From CAIWHR01 sp040006895 (GTDB taxonomy: Bacteria; Pseudomonadota; Gammaproteobacteria; Burkholderiales; Casimicrobiaceae), in NCBI GenBank assembly GCA_040006895.1, contig JBDTWB010000030.1, forward strand, positions 1 through 29,036: a stretch of 29,036 nucleotides of DNA, written 5' to 3'. Below, piece after piece: positions 1 to 7,467 of this stretch (within the stretch, counting starts at the first letter, position 1; every line of letters starts with the position of its first letter). The notes under the pieces were generated by a model, which saw only the letters and a list, made by a program, of their open reading frames with translations, was not told where the DNA came from and did no database searches. The position numbers and the translations under genes are program-made.

Positions 1-997
1 GCAGGGTCGAGCGCGGCAGGTGGAAGTTGGTGAGCAGCCGATCGACCACCCGGAAGCGATAGCCCGGCCGGATGAAGAGACAGGTCTCGGCGTCGCCTGC
101 CGTCACGGTGCCGTCGTCCTGCGCGGCGGCCTCCAGCGCGCGCAGGGACGTCGTGCCCACGGCCAGCACCCGGGCACCGCGCGCCCGCGCCGCCCGGACG
201 ACGGCCGCCGTCGAATCGGGAATGCGGAACCACTCGCTGTGCATGCGATGCTCGCGCAGGTCCTCCGTCGCGACGGGCGAGAATGTGCCGGAGCCGACGT
301 GCAGGGTGACGAACGCGCGCTCGATACCGAGGTCGTCGAGCGCGGCGAGCATGGCGGGATCGAAGTGAAGGCCCGCGGTCGGCGCCGCCACGGCGCCTGG
401 AGCGCGGGCATACACCGTCTGGTAGCGAGCCTCGTCCTCGGCATCGGCGCTGCGGGCGATGTAGGGTGGCAACGGGGTGGCCGCGACCGCCTCCAGGTAG
501 TCCACGACCGACGCGGTGCCGGTCAGGACCAGATCGACGAATCGGCCATCACGGGCCATCACGGTGGCGCTGACGTCGCCGGGAAGGTCGATCGTGCCAC
601 CTGCACGGGGTGGATGACTGGCGCGGAGTTGAAAGCGCGCGGCGTGCGTCCCGAGCACCCGCTCGAGGAGGAGCTCGACGCGTCCGCCCGAGGGCTTGCG
701 GCCGAACAACCGCGATTTCAGCACCCGGGTGTCGTTGAAGATCATGACGTCGCCGGGCGCGACCAACGCCGGGAGCTCACGGAACACGCGATCTTCCAGG
801 GCATCCTGATGGACGTGCAGCAGGCGGCTCCCCGCCCGCTCGTCGGCAGGGTGCTGGGCGACGAGCGCGGCCGGCAGCGCGTAGTCGAAATCCGCGGTTC
901 GCGCCCACCGCTCCTGCGGTGAAAGCCGCTCGCGATCGGGGTCAGCCGGGACGACCGACGCCGCCAATCCGGACAGCGCCGGAAACTGGTCCGCCAT
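1..997 (-). CDS. queA: S-adenosylmethionine:tRNA ribosyltransferase-isomerase (3' end outside window)
   Basis: QueA transfers and isomerises the ribosyl part of S-adenosylmethionine onto preQ1-modified tRNA, making epoxyqueuosine at the wobble base of GUN-anticodon tRNAs. The minus-strand frame shows the family blocks FDYALPAALVAQHPA, VMIFNDTRVLKSRLFG, GRVELLLER, PTAGLHFD, VTLHVGSGTF and NFHLPRSTL, the last near the window edge, so about 332 codons are present and the C-terminus is cut off. The ATG at 997 gives about 33 residues before the usual QueA start near the FDY motif. No ATG or GTG lies closer in frame, only a TTG at 967. The ATG follows the stop of the upstream regulator gene by 3 bases, which suggests translational coupling in one transcript. 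No clear Shine-Dalgarno is visible. Identity is certain; the exact start is not. Confidence 0.95.
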   Translation of the reverse strand, partial: MADQFPALSGLAASVVPADPDRERLSPQERWARTADFDYALPAALVAQHPADERAGSRLLHVHQDALEDRVFRELPALVAPGDVMIFNDTRVLKSRLFGRKPSGGRVELLLERVLGTHAARFQLRASHPPRAGGTIDLPGDVSATVMARDGRFVDLVLTGTASVVDYLEAVAATPLPPYIARSADAEDEARYQTVYARAPGAVAAPTAGLHFDPAMLAALDDLGIERAFVTLHVGSGTFSPVATEDLREHRMHSEWFRIPDSTAAVVRAARARGARVLAVGTTSLRALEAAAQDDGTVTAGDAETCLFIRPGYRFRVVDRLLTNFHLPRSTL

Positions 998-1000
998 GCG

Positions 1001-4000
1001 CTACGCCGCGCCGGCTGGATGCGACGGTGTCAGCCGACCGGAAACGATGTCGCGCTGCAGCCGTTCGGTCTCCGCGGCAGGCTTCATCCCCAACACGATC
1101 GAGAGCAACTCGCGACAGCGGCGGAAGGCGTTGAGCGCTTCCGCTTCCTCGCCACGCATGGCGAGGCAACGCATCAGGCCGCGGTAGAGGGGCTCGGCGA
1201 GGTTGTCGGCTTCGAGCCCGCGCCGGTAGAGATCGATGGCGGTCGGCCAGTCCGCGCGCGTCTCGAGCGCCTTGCCCACGTACAGGAGACCACGGACGAA
1301 ACGCGCCCGCAACGCGTCGCGCGGCTGCGCGACCCAGGGATGCTCCTCGCTGCCCAAGAGGTTGCCGCGATACACCGCGAGCAGCCGCCGCGCCACCTGC
1401 GCGAGTGCGACGCCGTCGACCTGCGCGTGGCCCTCGCCCGGCGGGCTCGCAGCTGCGAGGGCGTAATCGAGTGCCCGCACGTCGGTCCATGCAAGGGTGC
1501 GGGAAAGCGAGAGCTTGCCCCCCGACAGCACCAGCAGATGGTCGATGTCGAGCAACTTGCGCAGCCGGAACAGGGTGGTGTCGAAGGAGGCCTTGGCCGC
1601 GGCGCCGTCGGCGTCGGGCCACAGCGCCGCCATGAGCTCGCGACTGTCGACGTCGATACCGCCGGCGGCGACGAGCGCCTTCATGAGATCCAGGGGGCGT
1701 TGTTGTGCCTTGCCAGCGAAGCGCAATGGCTTGCCCTCGCGCAGGATCTCGAACCCGCCCAGGGCGTGCACCCGCAACGGAAACGGCCAGTGCGGTCCGG
1801 CATCGTGTGGCGCCACGAAGCCATTCCTGGCGATGAGACTCAGCACGTACTCGGTCTCGATGTCGTGCTCGAGGGCAAAGCTCGCGATGCGAGCCGCGAG
1901 ATCGGGTCGATTGCGCAGCAGCAACGTATGCCCCGCCGCGCGGTAGGTCGCGAGCACCGGCGCGATGCGGCGCGCCGCGGCTTCGTCGGCGCCCCGCGCA
2001 ATGTCCATCGCCGCCAGCAGCAGCTCGCGTTGCTGGCTCATGCTGACACGGTCGACCTCGCCGGCCAGAGCGATGGCTTGGTCGAGAATGCGCAAGCCGT
2101 CGGCCTCGTCACCGGCACTCATCCGGCAATGGGCGAGCCTGGCCAGGAAATGTGGCATCTGCAGAGGCGGCAAGCCGGTCTCCCGTGCGAGTGCGACGGC
2201 ACGTTCGGCGGCCTGGACCGCGATCGAGAACTGTCCAAGGCGTTGGTGGAGGTTCGCCGACAGATGGTGGAAGTACGCCCAGTCCATTCGCCTCGCCGGG
2301 GAAAGCCGGCCCTCGATGTCGCGCAGGAGCGCCAGCGCGGCTTCGTACTGTCCCTTCGCGATGAGCGCGGTCGCCTCGGCATGATCGATCTCGAAGAGGT
2401 ACGTTTCCAGGCCGTAGCGCTCGGCGACCCCGCGCGCAGTCGTGGTGATCGCGGTGGACAGGTCGTACCGGCCCTTGAGGTAATGCCAGAAGGACAGGTG
2501 CGTGCGCCACCAGACCTGCATGAGCGGCGTGGTGTCGGGTTGTCCCAGGGCCGGCTCGATGCGCGCCACCAGGGCGTCGGCCATGTCGTTCTTGGAAAGC
2601 CAATTGCAGTAGTTGAACAGCACCGACGCCGCCATGATCCGCGCGTTGACGTCGGGCTCGCCGTCGATGAGGCGGTCGAGTCGCTCGGCGCAGATCGTGA
2701 GCTGCGGATCGTCGGGTCGCCGGAACAGCAGGACGATGAGGTACGCCGAGCGCGCGCGCAGCTCGCTTTCCGGCTCCAGGACGGGCGCGTCGGGTGCGGT
2801 GAGCAGGCGCTCGAACTCGGGGAGCCAGCGATCGAGTGGGGTGAAGTTGGCCCATTCGTAGTAATAGCCGGTCACGAGGGTGTTGAGGGTGAGTGCCTGG
2901 CCGCGCACGTCCCCCGCGGTCCGGAATGCATGGTAGGCACGCTCGAGCGCGCCGCGGCCACGCGCGGGGTCGGTGAAGATCCAGGCGCGACCGCGCCAAT
3001 ACTCGAGCCATGGATCGGCGCTGCGCATCGTGGCCGGCAAGGCGTCGATCCAGTCGGAAAGCGTTTGACCACGGCCCTGTCGCGCCCATTCGAGAGCGTG
3101 GGCGCGAATCAACGATCGCATGGATTCCCAATCCTGCGCATCGCGATACAGGCCCAGCGCACCGTTGGCTTCACCGCGCGCGGCCAGGCGCTCGGCGGCG
3201 CGCCCACTCGCTTCGCGCAATTCCTCGGCGGGTATCCGTCGCCTGGCTTCGGCGAGGAGGAATTCCCGAAACAGGGCATGGTAGTGATAGGTCGTCTGCG
3301 CGCCGCGGCGGCGGTCGACGAAGAGATGACGCCGGTACAGGTACTCGAGCAGGCGCGGCGCCTCCTCGCTGCCCGTGAGCGCGACCGATTCCTCCGCAGT
3401 AAGCGACGGCGCGAGTGCGGTGAGCATGAGGAGCTTGCGATTGGCAGGCTTCGCGCCGTTGAAGATCTCGCCTGCGAAATACTGGAAGATCGCGTCCTTC
3501 CCGTCGCCGAGTGACTCGTCGACGACGGCGCCGGGCCGGCGCAGGTGTTCACGCATGAGCACCAACGCGGCGGCCCAGCCATCGCTCTGGCGCTGGATGC
3601 GGCGGATCGCTGCGGACGGGGCTGCGGTCTTGGCCAGCATCGCCTCCGCTTCGTCCGGGGTGAAGTTCAGGCTCGCGGCTGGCACACGGGCGAGCCGCTG
3701 GCTCGCGACGAGGCGGGCGAACTCCGGCGGCGACTCGCCGCGCGAGATGACCACTACCCGCACGCCTTCCGGGATTTCCTCGAGTCCTTGCGCGAGCGCG
3801 GCGCGCTGGTCGGTGGTCGCGCGAGCTTCGTGGAAGTTGTCCAGCACGATCACGCACGGATGCGGCAGCACCATGAAGAGGTCGCGGAAGAACCCGCGCG
3901 CGAAGCGAGCTAGATCCTGCTGAGGGGCGGTGAACAGCGGCAGCGCCGCAGCGGCCTTGCCGGCGACACCGATCGCGGCGAGGCGGAGGTAATGGACGAA

Positions 4001-4339
4001 GGTCGCCGGATCGGCGTCGGCGACGTCGATCTGGAACCACAGGCAGCGCAGCTTCCGGGCCTCGACGTAGCTGGCCACCAGCGTCGATTTGCCGGCCCCT
4101 GGTGGACCGCAGACCCACGTGATCGCGCGTGCGGCGGCTCCGTCGAGCACCGTGAACAACCGGGGCCGCGCGAGGGTGTCGAATACCCTCGGACGCGTGA
4201 GCTTGGCAAGAGCAGGCGGGCGAACTGGCACGGAAGTTCCTGCATCCTGAGTCGGCGGAGTCGGCGCGGGGCGCGATTCCGGGCACCGGGTCCGTTCTCC
4301 TGCGCAGGCGAGCCTTGATCGTCGGCACGGGCGGCGCAT
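1001..4339 (-). CDS. Large STAND ATPase / TPR / C-terminal wHTH-BTAD transcriptional regulator
   Basis: This 1112-residue protein looks like a signal-integrating transcription activator of the MalT/AfsR (STAND) kind. Visible parts in order: a basic, Pro-rich N-terminus; a P-loop ATPase with Walker A GPPGAGKST at about 78-86 and Walker B VIVLDNFHE at about 163-171, followed by VVVISRGE; a long helical TPR-like superhelix from about 370 to 830; an OmpR-type winged helix at about 851-955 (LGGFEILREGKPLRF, then LMAALWP and FRLRKLLD); and a bacterial transcriptional activator domain (BTAD) to the end. In classical SARP regulators the wHTH-BTAD unit is N-terminal, so the order is inverted here. ATG 4339 is chosen; a TTG at 4351 is also in frame. 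The gene begins about 53 bases after the tRNA-Leu 3' end and its stop is 3 bases before queA. The ligand and target genes cannot be told from sequence. Confidence 0.88.
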   Translation of the reverse strand: MRRPCRRSRLACAGERTRCPESRPAPTPPTQDAGTSVPVRPPALAKLTRPRVFDTLARPRLFTVLDGAAARAITWVCGPPGAGKSTLVASYVEARKLRCLWFQIDVADADPATFVHYLRLAAIGVAGKAAAALPLFTAPQQDLARFARGFFRDLFMVLPHPCVIVLDNFHEARATTDQRAALAQGLEEIPEGVRVVVISRGESPPEFARLVASQRLARVPAASLNFTPDEAEAMLAKTAAPSAAIRRIQRQSDGWAAALVLMREHLRRPGAVVDESLGDGKDAIFQYFAGEIFNGAKPANRKLLMLTALAPSLTAEESVALTGSEEAPRLLEYLYRRHLFVDRRRGAQTTYHYHALFREFLLAEARRRIPAEELREASGRAAERLAARGEANGALGLYRDAQDWESMRSLIRAHALEWARQGRGQTLSDWIDALPATMRSADPWLEYWRGRAWIFTDPARGRGALERAYHAFRTAGDVRGQALTLNTLVTGYYYEWANFTPLDRWLPEFERLLTAPDAPVLEPESELRARSAYLIVLLFRRPDDPQLTICAERLDRLIDGEPDVNARIMAASVLFNYCNWLSKNDMADALVARIEPALGQPDTTPLMQVWWRTHLSFWHYLKGRYDLSTAITTTARGVAERYGLETYLFEIDHAEATALIAKGQYEAALALLRDIEGRLSPARRMDWAYFHHLSANLHQRLGQFSIAVQAAERAVALARETGLPPLQMPHFLARLAHCRMSAGDEADGLRILDQAIALAGEVDRVSMSQQRELLLAAMDIARGADEAAARRIAPVLATYRAAGHTLLLRNRPDLAARIASFALEHDIETEYVLSLIARNGFVAPHDAGPHWPFPLRVHALGGFEILREGKPLRFAGKAQQRPLDLMKALVAAGGIDVDSRELMAALWPDADGAAAKASFDTTLFRLRKLLDIDHLLVLSGGKLSLSRTLAWTDVRALDYALAAASPPGEGHAQVDGVALAQVARRLLAVYRGNLLGSEEHPWVAQPRDALRARFVRGLLYVGKALETRADWPTAIDLYRRGLEADNLAEPLYRGLMRCLAMRGEEAEALNAFRRCRELLSIVLGMKPAAETERLQRDIVSGRLTPSHPAGAA

Positions 4340-4392
4340 TGATGCTCGCAAAGCTTAGCATGTGACCGCGCGTCGCTGTCCTGCGCGGCCGA

Positions 4393-4479
4393 TGGTGCCG
4401 GGAGGGGGACTCGAACCCCCACAGTGTTACCACCGGCGGATTTTGAGTCCGCTGCGTCTACCGATTCCGCCATCCCGGC
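4393..4479 (-). tRNA. tRNA-Leu (anticodon CAA)
   Basis: The minus strand reads GCCGGGA for the acceptor 5' strand. Then come a D arm with GGTAGACGC, an anticodon stem GCGGA/TCCGC around the loop CTCAAAA (anticodon CAA), a long class II variable arm CCGGTGGTAACACTGTG, a T arm GGGGGTTCGAGTCCCCC, the 3' acceptor TCCCGGC, discriminator A and an encoded CCA. The 87-nt length and long variable arm fit tRNA-Leu. The large regulator gene follows about 53 bases later with no obvious terminator between them, so co-transcription is likely. Confidence 0.97.
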
Positions 4480-4565
4480 TACGACGTTGCAAAGCCTCGG
4501 CCGCCGCTTCGGACATGGCGTCGGCCTAGGGAAGCTCGCGGCCTCGCCACGTCATCGCGCGCCGC

Positions 4566-4594
4566 ATTATCGCGGAAGCCCGGCGGCGTGTCCG
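4566..4594 (-). promoter_or_regulatory. Candidate sigma-70 promoter for tRNA-Leu / regulator / queA
   Basis: On the minus strand, CGGACA (4594-4589) is followed after 17 bases by GATAAT (4571-4566). Each is a good but imperfect match to TTGACA and TATAAT. Transcription would start near 4559, about 80 bases before the mature tRNA 5' end. Read by eye only. Confidence 0.4.
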
Positions 4595-4649
4595 CGACTG
4601 CCTTACCAACCGATCGATCCGCTACGGCGCCCGCCGCGTTCCGGCCGAT

Positions 4650-5222
4650 TCAGATGTGCGCGTAGGCGAGCACACCCAGGGTGGTCGCCATCGCCGCTGC
4701 GCCGTACGCGACCAGGTTCAGCCAGCGGCTGCGGGTGAGGATGGTGATCGCCGCCAAAGAGATCGCGATCTGGATGAGCGTCATCGCCTGCGCCCAGCGG
4801 TGATGCACGTGCATCGAGGCGTCGCTCGCCGCCTGCTCGCGCTTGCCTGCCTCCTCGAGAGCCTTCGCATCCTTGGCGATCTCGTCCTTCTCTTTCTTGT
4901 AGCGCTCGATCTCCTGGCGATAGCGCGCCTGCGCATCGCCGGTGGTCAGGGTCGCGGCGAGCTCGGCAAGATTTTGCTTGCCGCTCTTGGCCTGGTAGAA
5001 GTTCCACTGGTCCGATGCCTCGGTCTTCTTGATGGCGGCTTCGTTCTTGTGCAGCAGCGCATCGTTCTGGGTAGCGCCGGCCATGTAGCCGAACAGCGCT
5101 CCGATGGTGGCGAAGATTGCCGTCATGACCGCGATGCGCGCGTCGAACGGGTCGCGCGAATGCGCGGCGTGCTCGACCTCGTGATCGTGCGGGCCGTGCA
5201 CGTGGAAACCGCCTTCTGACAT
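4650..5222 (-). CDS. DUF4337 family membrane protein
   Basis: A 190-residue inner-membrane protein of unknown function that I match to the DUF4337 family from its overall pattern. The N-terminus is His-rich (GFHVHGPHDHEVEHAAH). A membrane segment follows (VMTAIFATIGALFGYMAG), then a charged, probably coiled-coil periplasmic or cytosolic stretch (LHKNEAAIKKTEASDQWNFYQAKS to KREQAASDAS), then two more membrane segments at the C-terminus. The start at 5222 is chosen because GGAGA sits about 7 bases upstream; a 27-codon longer frame has no such support. It lies 152 bases downstream of folA on the same strand. The clustered histidines could bind metal, but nothing in the family knowledge I have assigns a role. 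Confidence 0.85.
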   Translation of the reverse strand: MSEGGFHVHGPHDHEVEHAAHSRDPFDARIAVMTAIFATIGALFGYMAGATQNDALLHKNEAAIKKTEASDQWNFYQAKSGKQNLAELAATLTTGDAQARYRQEIERYKKEKDEIAKDAKALEEAGKREQAASDASMHVHHRWAQAMTLIQIAISLAAITILTRSRWLNLVAYGAAAMATTLGVLAYAHI

Positions 5223-5374
5223 GCAAGCTCTCCGAATGTGTGGCTGGAAAGACGGGACGTGCGCACCACGGTTGCGAGGGCGACGCCGACCGGCTCGGCG
5301 CACGCCATGCCGGGGAGAAGGATCAGGCGACGACGCCGTCGGCCTGCCCGGCGCGACGGCCGGCGCGTGCCGGC

Positions 5375-5917
5375 TCAGCGGACGCGATCATACGTGACGA
5401 AGGCATAGGCGAACGGCGCTTCGCCTGGCGGGTGCGACTCGCGCCCGCTCTCGCGCCACGCGCTGCGATCGTAGGCCGGGAAGAGGATGTCACCGTCGAC
5501 GGCGGCGTCGATCTCGGTCACGTGCAGCCGCGCCGCGTGGGGCAGCGCGTCGCGGAAGAGATCGGCGCCGCCGATGCAGAAGACCGGGGGTGGCAGACGC
5601 ACCGCGGCCATGGCCGCCTCCAGCGATGGCAGCGCCTCTGCCCCTGGCGCGGCGAAGGCGTGGTTACGGGTGACGACCAGATTCTGCCGGTCGGGGAGCG
5701 GCCGGCCGATCGAGTCCCAGGTCTTCCTCCCCATGATCACGGCGTGGCCGGTAGTCAGCCTGCGGAAGTGGCGGAGATCAGCAGGCAACCGCCAGGGAAG
5801 CGCGTTGCCATTGCCGATCACGCCATTGGCCGCGACCGCGACCACGAGCTCCAGAGGCCCGGCAGGGAATGCGCTTGGCCGGAGCGTTGCCGCTGGTGTA
5901 TCTTCGGTCGCTTGCAT
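5375..5917 (-). CDS. folA: Dihydrofolate reductase
   Basis: Reduces dihydrofolate to tetrahydrofolate with NADPH, restoring the cofactor consumed by thymidylate synthase. Over 180 residues the DHFR landmarks appear: VVAVAANGVIG with NALPWRLPADLRHF (the acidic catalytic residue is Asp47 and the conserved Trp is Trp42), VIMGRKTWDSIGRPLPDRQNLVVTR for cofactor binding, and CIGGADLF. The first 20 or so residues (MQATEDTPAATLRPSAFPAG) extend beyond the usual start and may be disordered or reflect a start chosen too early. A perfect TATAAT lies upstream at 5957-5952 on this strand. Its usual partner thyA is 4.5 kb away on the same strand, separated by the oppositely oriented glr cassette. Confidence 0.97.
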   Translation of the reverse strand: MQATEDTPAATLRPSAFPAGPLELVVAVAANGVIGNGNALPWRLPADLRHFRRLTTGHAVIMGRKTWDSIGRPLPDRQNLVVTRNHAFAAPGAEALPSLEAAMAAVRLPPPVFCIGGADLFRDALPHAARLHVTEIDAAVDGDILFPAYDRSAWRESGRESHPPGEAPFAYAFVTYDRVR

Positions 5918-5951
5918 TCGCGCGTGAAGGCGATGTCCTAATCAGGCGCCG

Positions 5952-5959
5952 ATTATAAC
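5952..5959. promoter_or_regulatory. Shared -10 region for divergent folA and histidine kinase genes
   Basis: The stretch ATTATAAC reads as a perfect TATAAT on the minus strand (5957-5952, towards folA) and as TATAAC on the plus strand (5954-5959, towards the kinase gene). No strong -35 box is visible for either direction. The plus-strand start would fall within about 5 bases of the kinase GTG, implying a nearly leaderless mRNA if it is used. Confidence 0.45.
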
Positions 5960-5970
5960 GGCGTTCATCG

Positions 5971-7467
5971 GTGTACTACCCGCGTTCGTTTCTCAAGTTC
6001 ATCCTCCTCGGATTCCTGCTCGTGAGCGCGCCTCTCGTGTACGCGCTCGCGGAACTCATCCTGTCGCTCGACCGGCTGCAGGTGCAGGGCCAGCAGGCGG
6101 TGCAGGAGGCGGCTCAGGCGGGACGCGCGAGCCGGCAACTCTTCGAGCAGGCGGTCACGCTCGAGCGGCTGGTGCGGCAATACCTCATCCTCGAGGACGC
6201 GGCGCTGCTCGACGACTATGCGCGCGTGCGCCAGGAGTTCCGCCAGACTGCCGCACAGCTCGCACTGCTGCCGCTGTCCGGCGACCAGCAGAAGGCGCTC
6301 ACCGGCCTTACCGACAACGAAAGCAGGCTTCACAAGATCCTCAACGGCGGTGTGCGCGGATCGGAGGTGCAGTTGCAGCTCGCCGACGGGTATGCACGCC
6401 TGGCCGACGGCGCACAGTCGATGCTGGCGGCGACCAACGGACTCACCGAGCGTGCCATCGATCGCTTGAAGGACATCGCCAGCGAGGGTCGGCAGACGTG
6501 GCTCTACCTGGCGATGGCCACGGTCGCCATCGCGCTCGTACTCGCCATCCTGTTCGCGGTGCTGATTGCCCGTCCGATCCGCCAGCTCGACCAGGCGATC
6601 CGGCAGATGGGAACGGCGGACTTCACCCATCCGGTGCAGGTCAACGGCCCGCAGGACCTGCGTTACCTCGGGCAGCGCCTGGAATGGCTGCGCTCGCGCC
6701 TCTCCGAGCTCGAGGAGCAGCAGAATCGCTTCCTGCGACACGTTTCCCACGAGCTCAAGACGCCGCTCACCGCCGTGCGCGAAGGCACCGAGCTCCTGCG
6801 CGACAACGTCGGTGGCAGTCTCTCGGCGGAGCAGCAGGACATCGTGCGCATCGTGCGCGAGAACTGCCTCCAACTGCAGAAGCTCATCGAGGACTTGCTG
6901 CGCTACCAGCAGACCCGCGCGATCGAGCCGCAGGCGCGGGGATCGGTGCCGCTGGCCGATGTCGTGCGCCGCGTGGCGCAGGAGCACAAGCTCGCCGCGT
7001 TCGCCCGCATGATCACCTTCGACGCCCGTCTCGCGACGGCCGTGGTGAGCGGCGACGCCGAAAGGCTGCGGACGATCGTCGACAACCTCGTCTCCAACGC
7101 CATCAAGTATTCGCCGCGTGCCGGCGTCATCACCCTGGAGCTCACGCTCGACCGCGACTGGGCCGTGCTCGACGTGAGCGACGAGGGGCATGGCGTTCCT
7201 CCGGAGGAGCGCGAGCGGATCTTCGAGTCGTTCTACCAGGGCCGGCCACCCGCCGCAGGTCGGGTCAAGGGTTCTGGCCTGGGGCTTGCCATCGCCCGCG
7301 AGTACGTGCTGGCGCATCAGGGCACGATTGTCGTGCGGGAGCGTAGCGACGGCCAGCGCGGAGCCGTGTTTACGTTGCGGCTGCCGCTGGAGGTGGCGGG
7401 CACGCCGGCAATGCTTCTTCCCGAACCCGCGTCGGCCCCGCCGGCACGCGCGGTCCCCCACCTGTGA
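5971..7467 (+). CDS. glrK: GlrK/QseE-type membrane sensor histidine kinase
   Basis: Membrane kinase that phosphorylates the sigma-54 activator encoded two genes downstream. In 498 residues: a first membrane segment at about 9-32; a helical periplasmic domain to about 172; a second membrane segment at about 177-200; a HAMP linker (RPIRQLDQAIRQMG onward); the HisKA box HVSHELKTPL with phospho-acceptor His260; an N box DNLVSNAIKY (about 371-380); G1 DEGHGV (404-409); and G2 GSGLGLA (434-440). The C-terminal tail is Pro/Ala-rich. The start is GTG 5971, the first in-frame start after an upstream TATAAC; no Shine-Dalgarno is visible. The stop overlaps the next gene by 4 bases (GTGA). The assignment to GlrK rests on the kinase-lipoprotein-sigma-54 regulator gene order plus domain layout; the sensed signal is unknown. 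Confidence 0.85.
   Translation: MYYPRSFLKFILLGFLLVSAPLVYALAELILSLDRLQVQGQQAVQEAAQAGRASRQLFEQAVTLERLVRQYLILEDAALLDDYARVRQEFRQTAAQLALLPLSGDQQKALTGLTDNESRLHKILNGGVRGSEVQLQLADGYARLADGAQSMLAATNGLTERAIDRLKDIASEGRQTWLYLAMATVAIALVLAILFAVLIARPIRQLDQAIRQMGTADFTHPVQVNGPQDLRYLGQRLEWLRSRLSELEEQQNRFLRHVSHELKTPLTAVREGTELLRDNVGGSLSAEQQDIVRIVRENCLQLQKLIEDLLRYQQTRAIEPQARGSVPLADVVRRVAQEHKLAAFARMITFDARLATAVVSGDAERLRTIVDNLVSNAIKYSPRAGVITLELTLDRDWAVLDVSDEGHGVPPEERERIFESFYQGRPPAAGRVKGSGLGLAIAREYVLAHQGTIVVRERSDGQRGAVFTLRLPLEVAGTPAMLLPEPASAPPARAVPHL

Noticed and set aside
1019..3514. Long open frame (831 codons) antisense to the BTAD regulator
   Set aside because: High GC makes long antisense frames common. The opposite strand carries a complete recognisable protein, and this frame shows no domain motifs.
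4226..4242. TGGCACG followed by TTCCT in the start region of the BTAD gene
   Set aside because: The -12 element lacks the GC and the site would point antisense into a coding region.
5965..7461. Antisense frame of 498 codons opposite the histidine kinase
   Set aside because: Exact mirror of the kinase reading frame; the kinase motifs are unmistakable.
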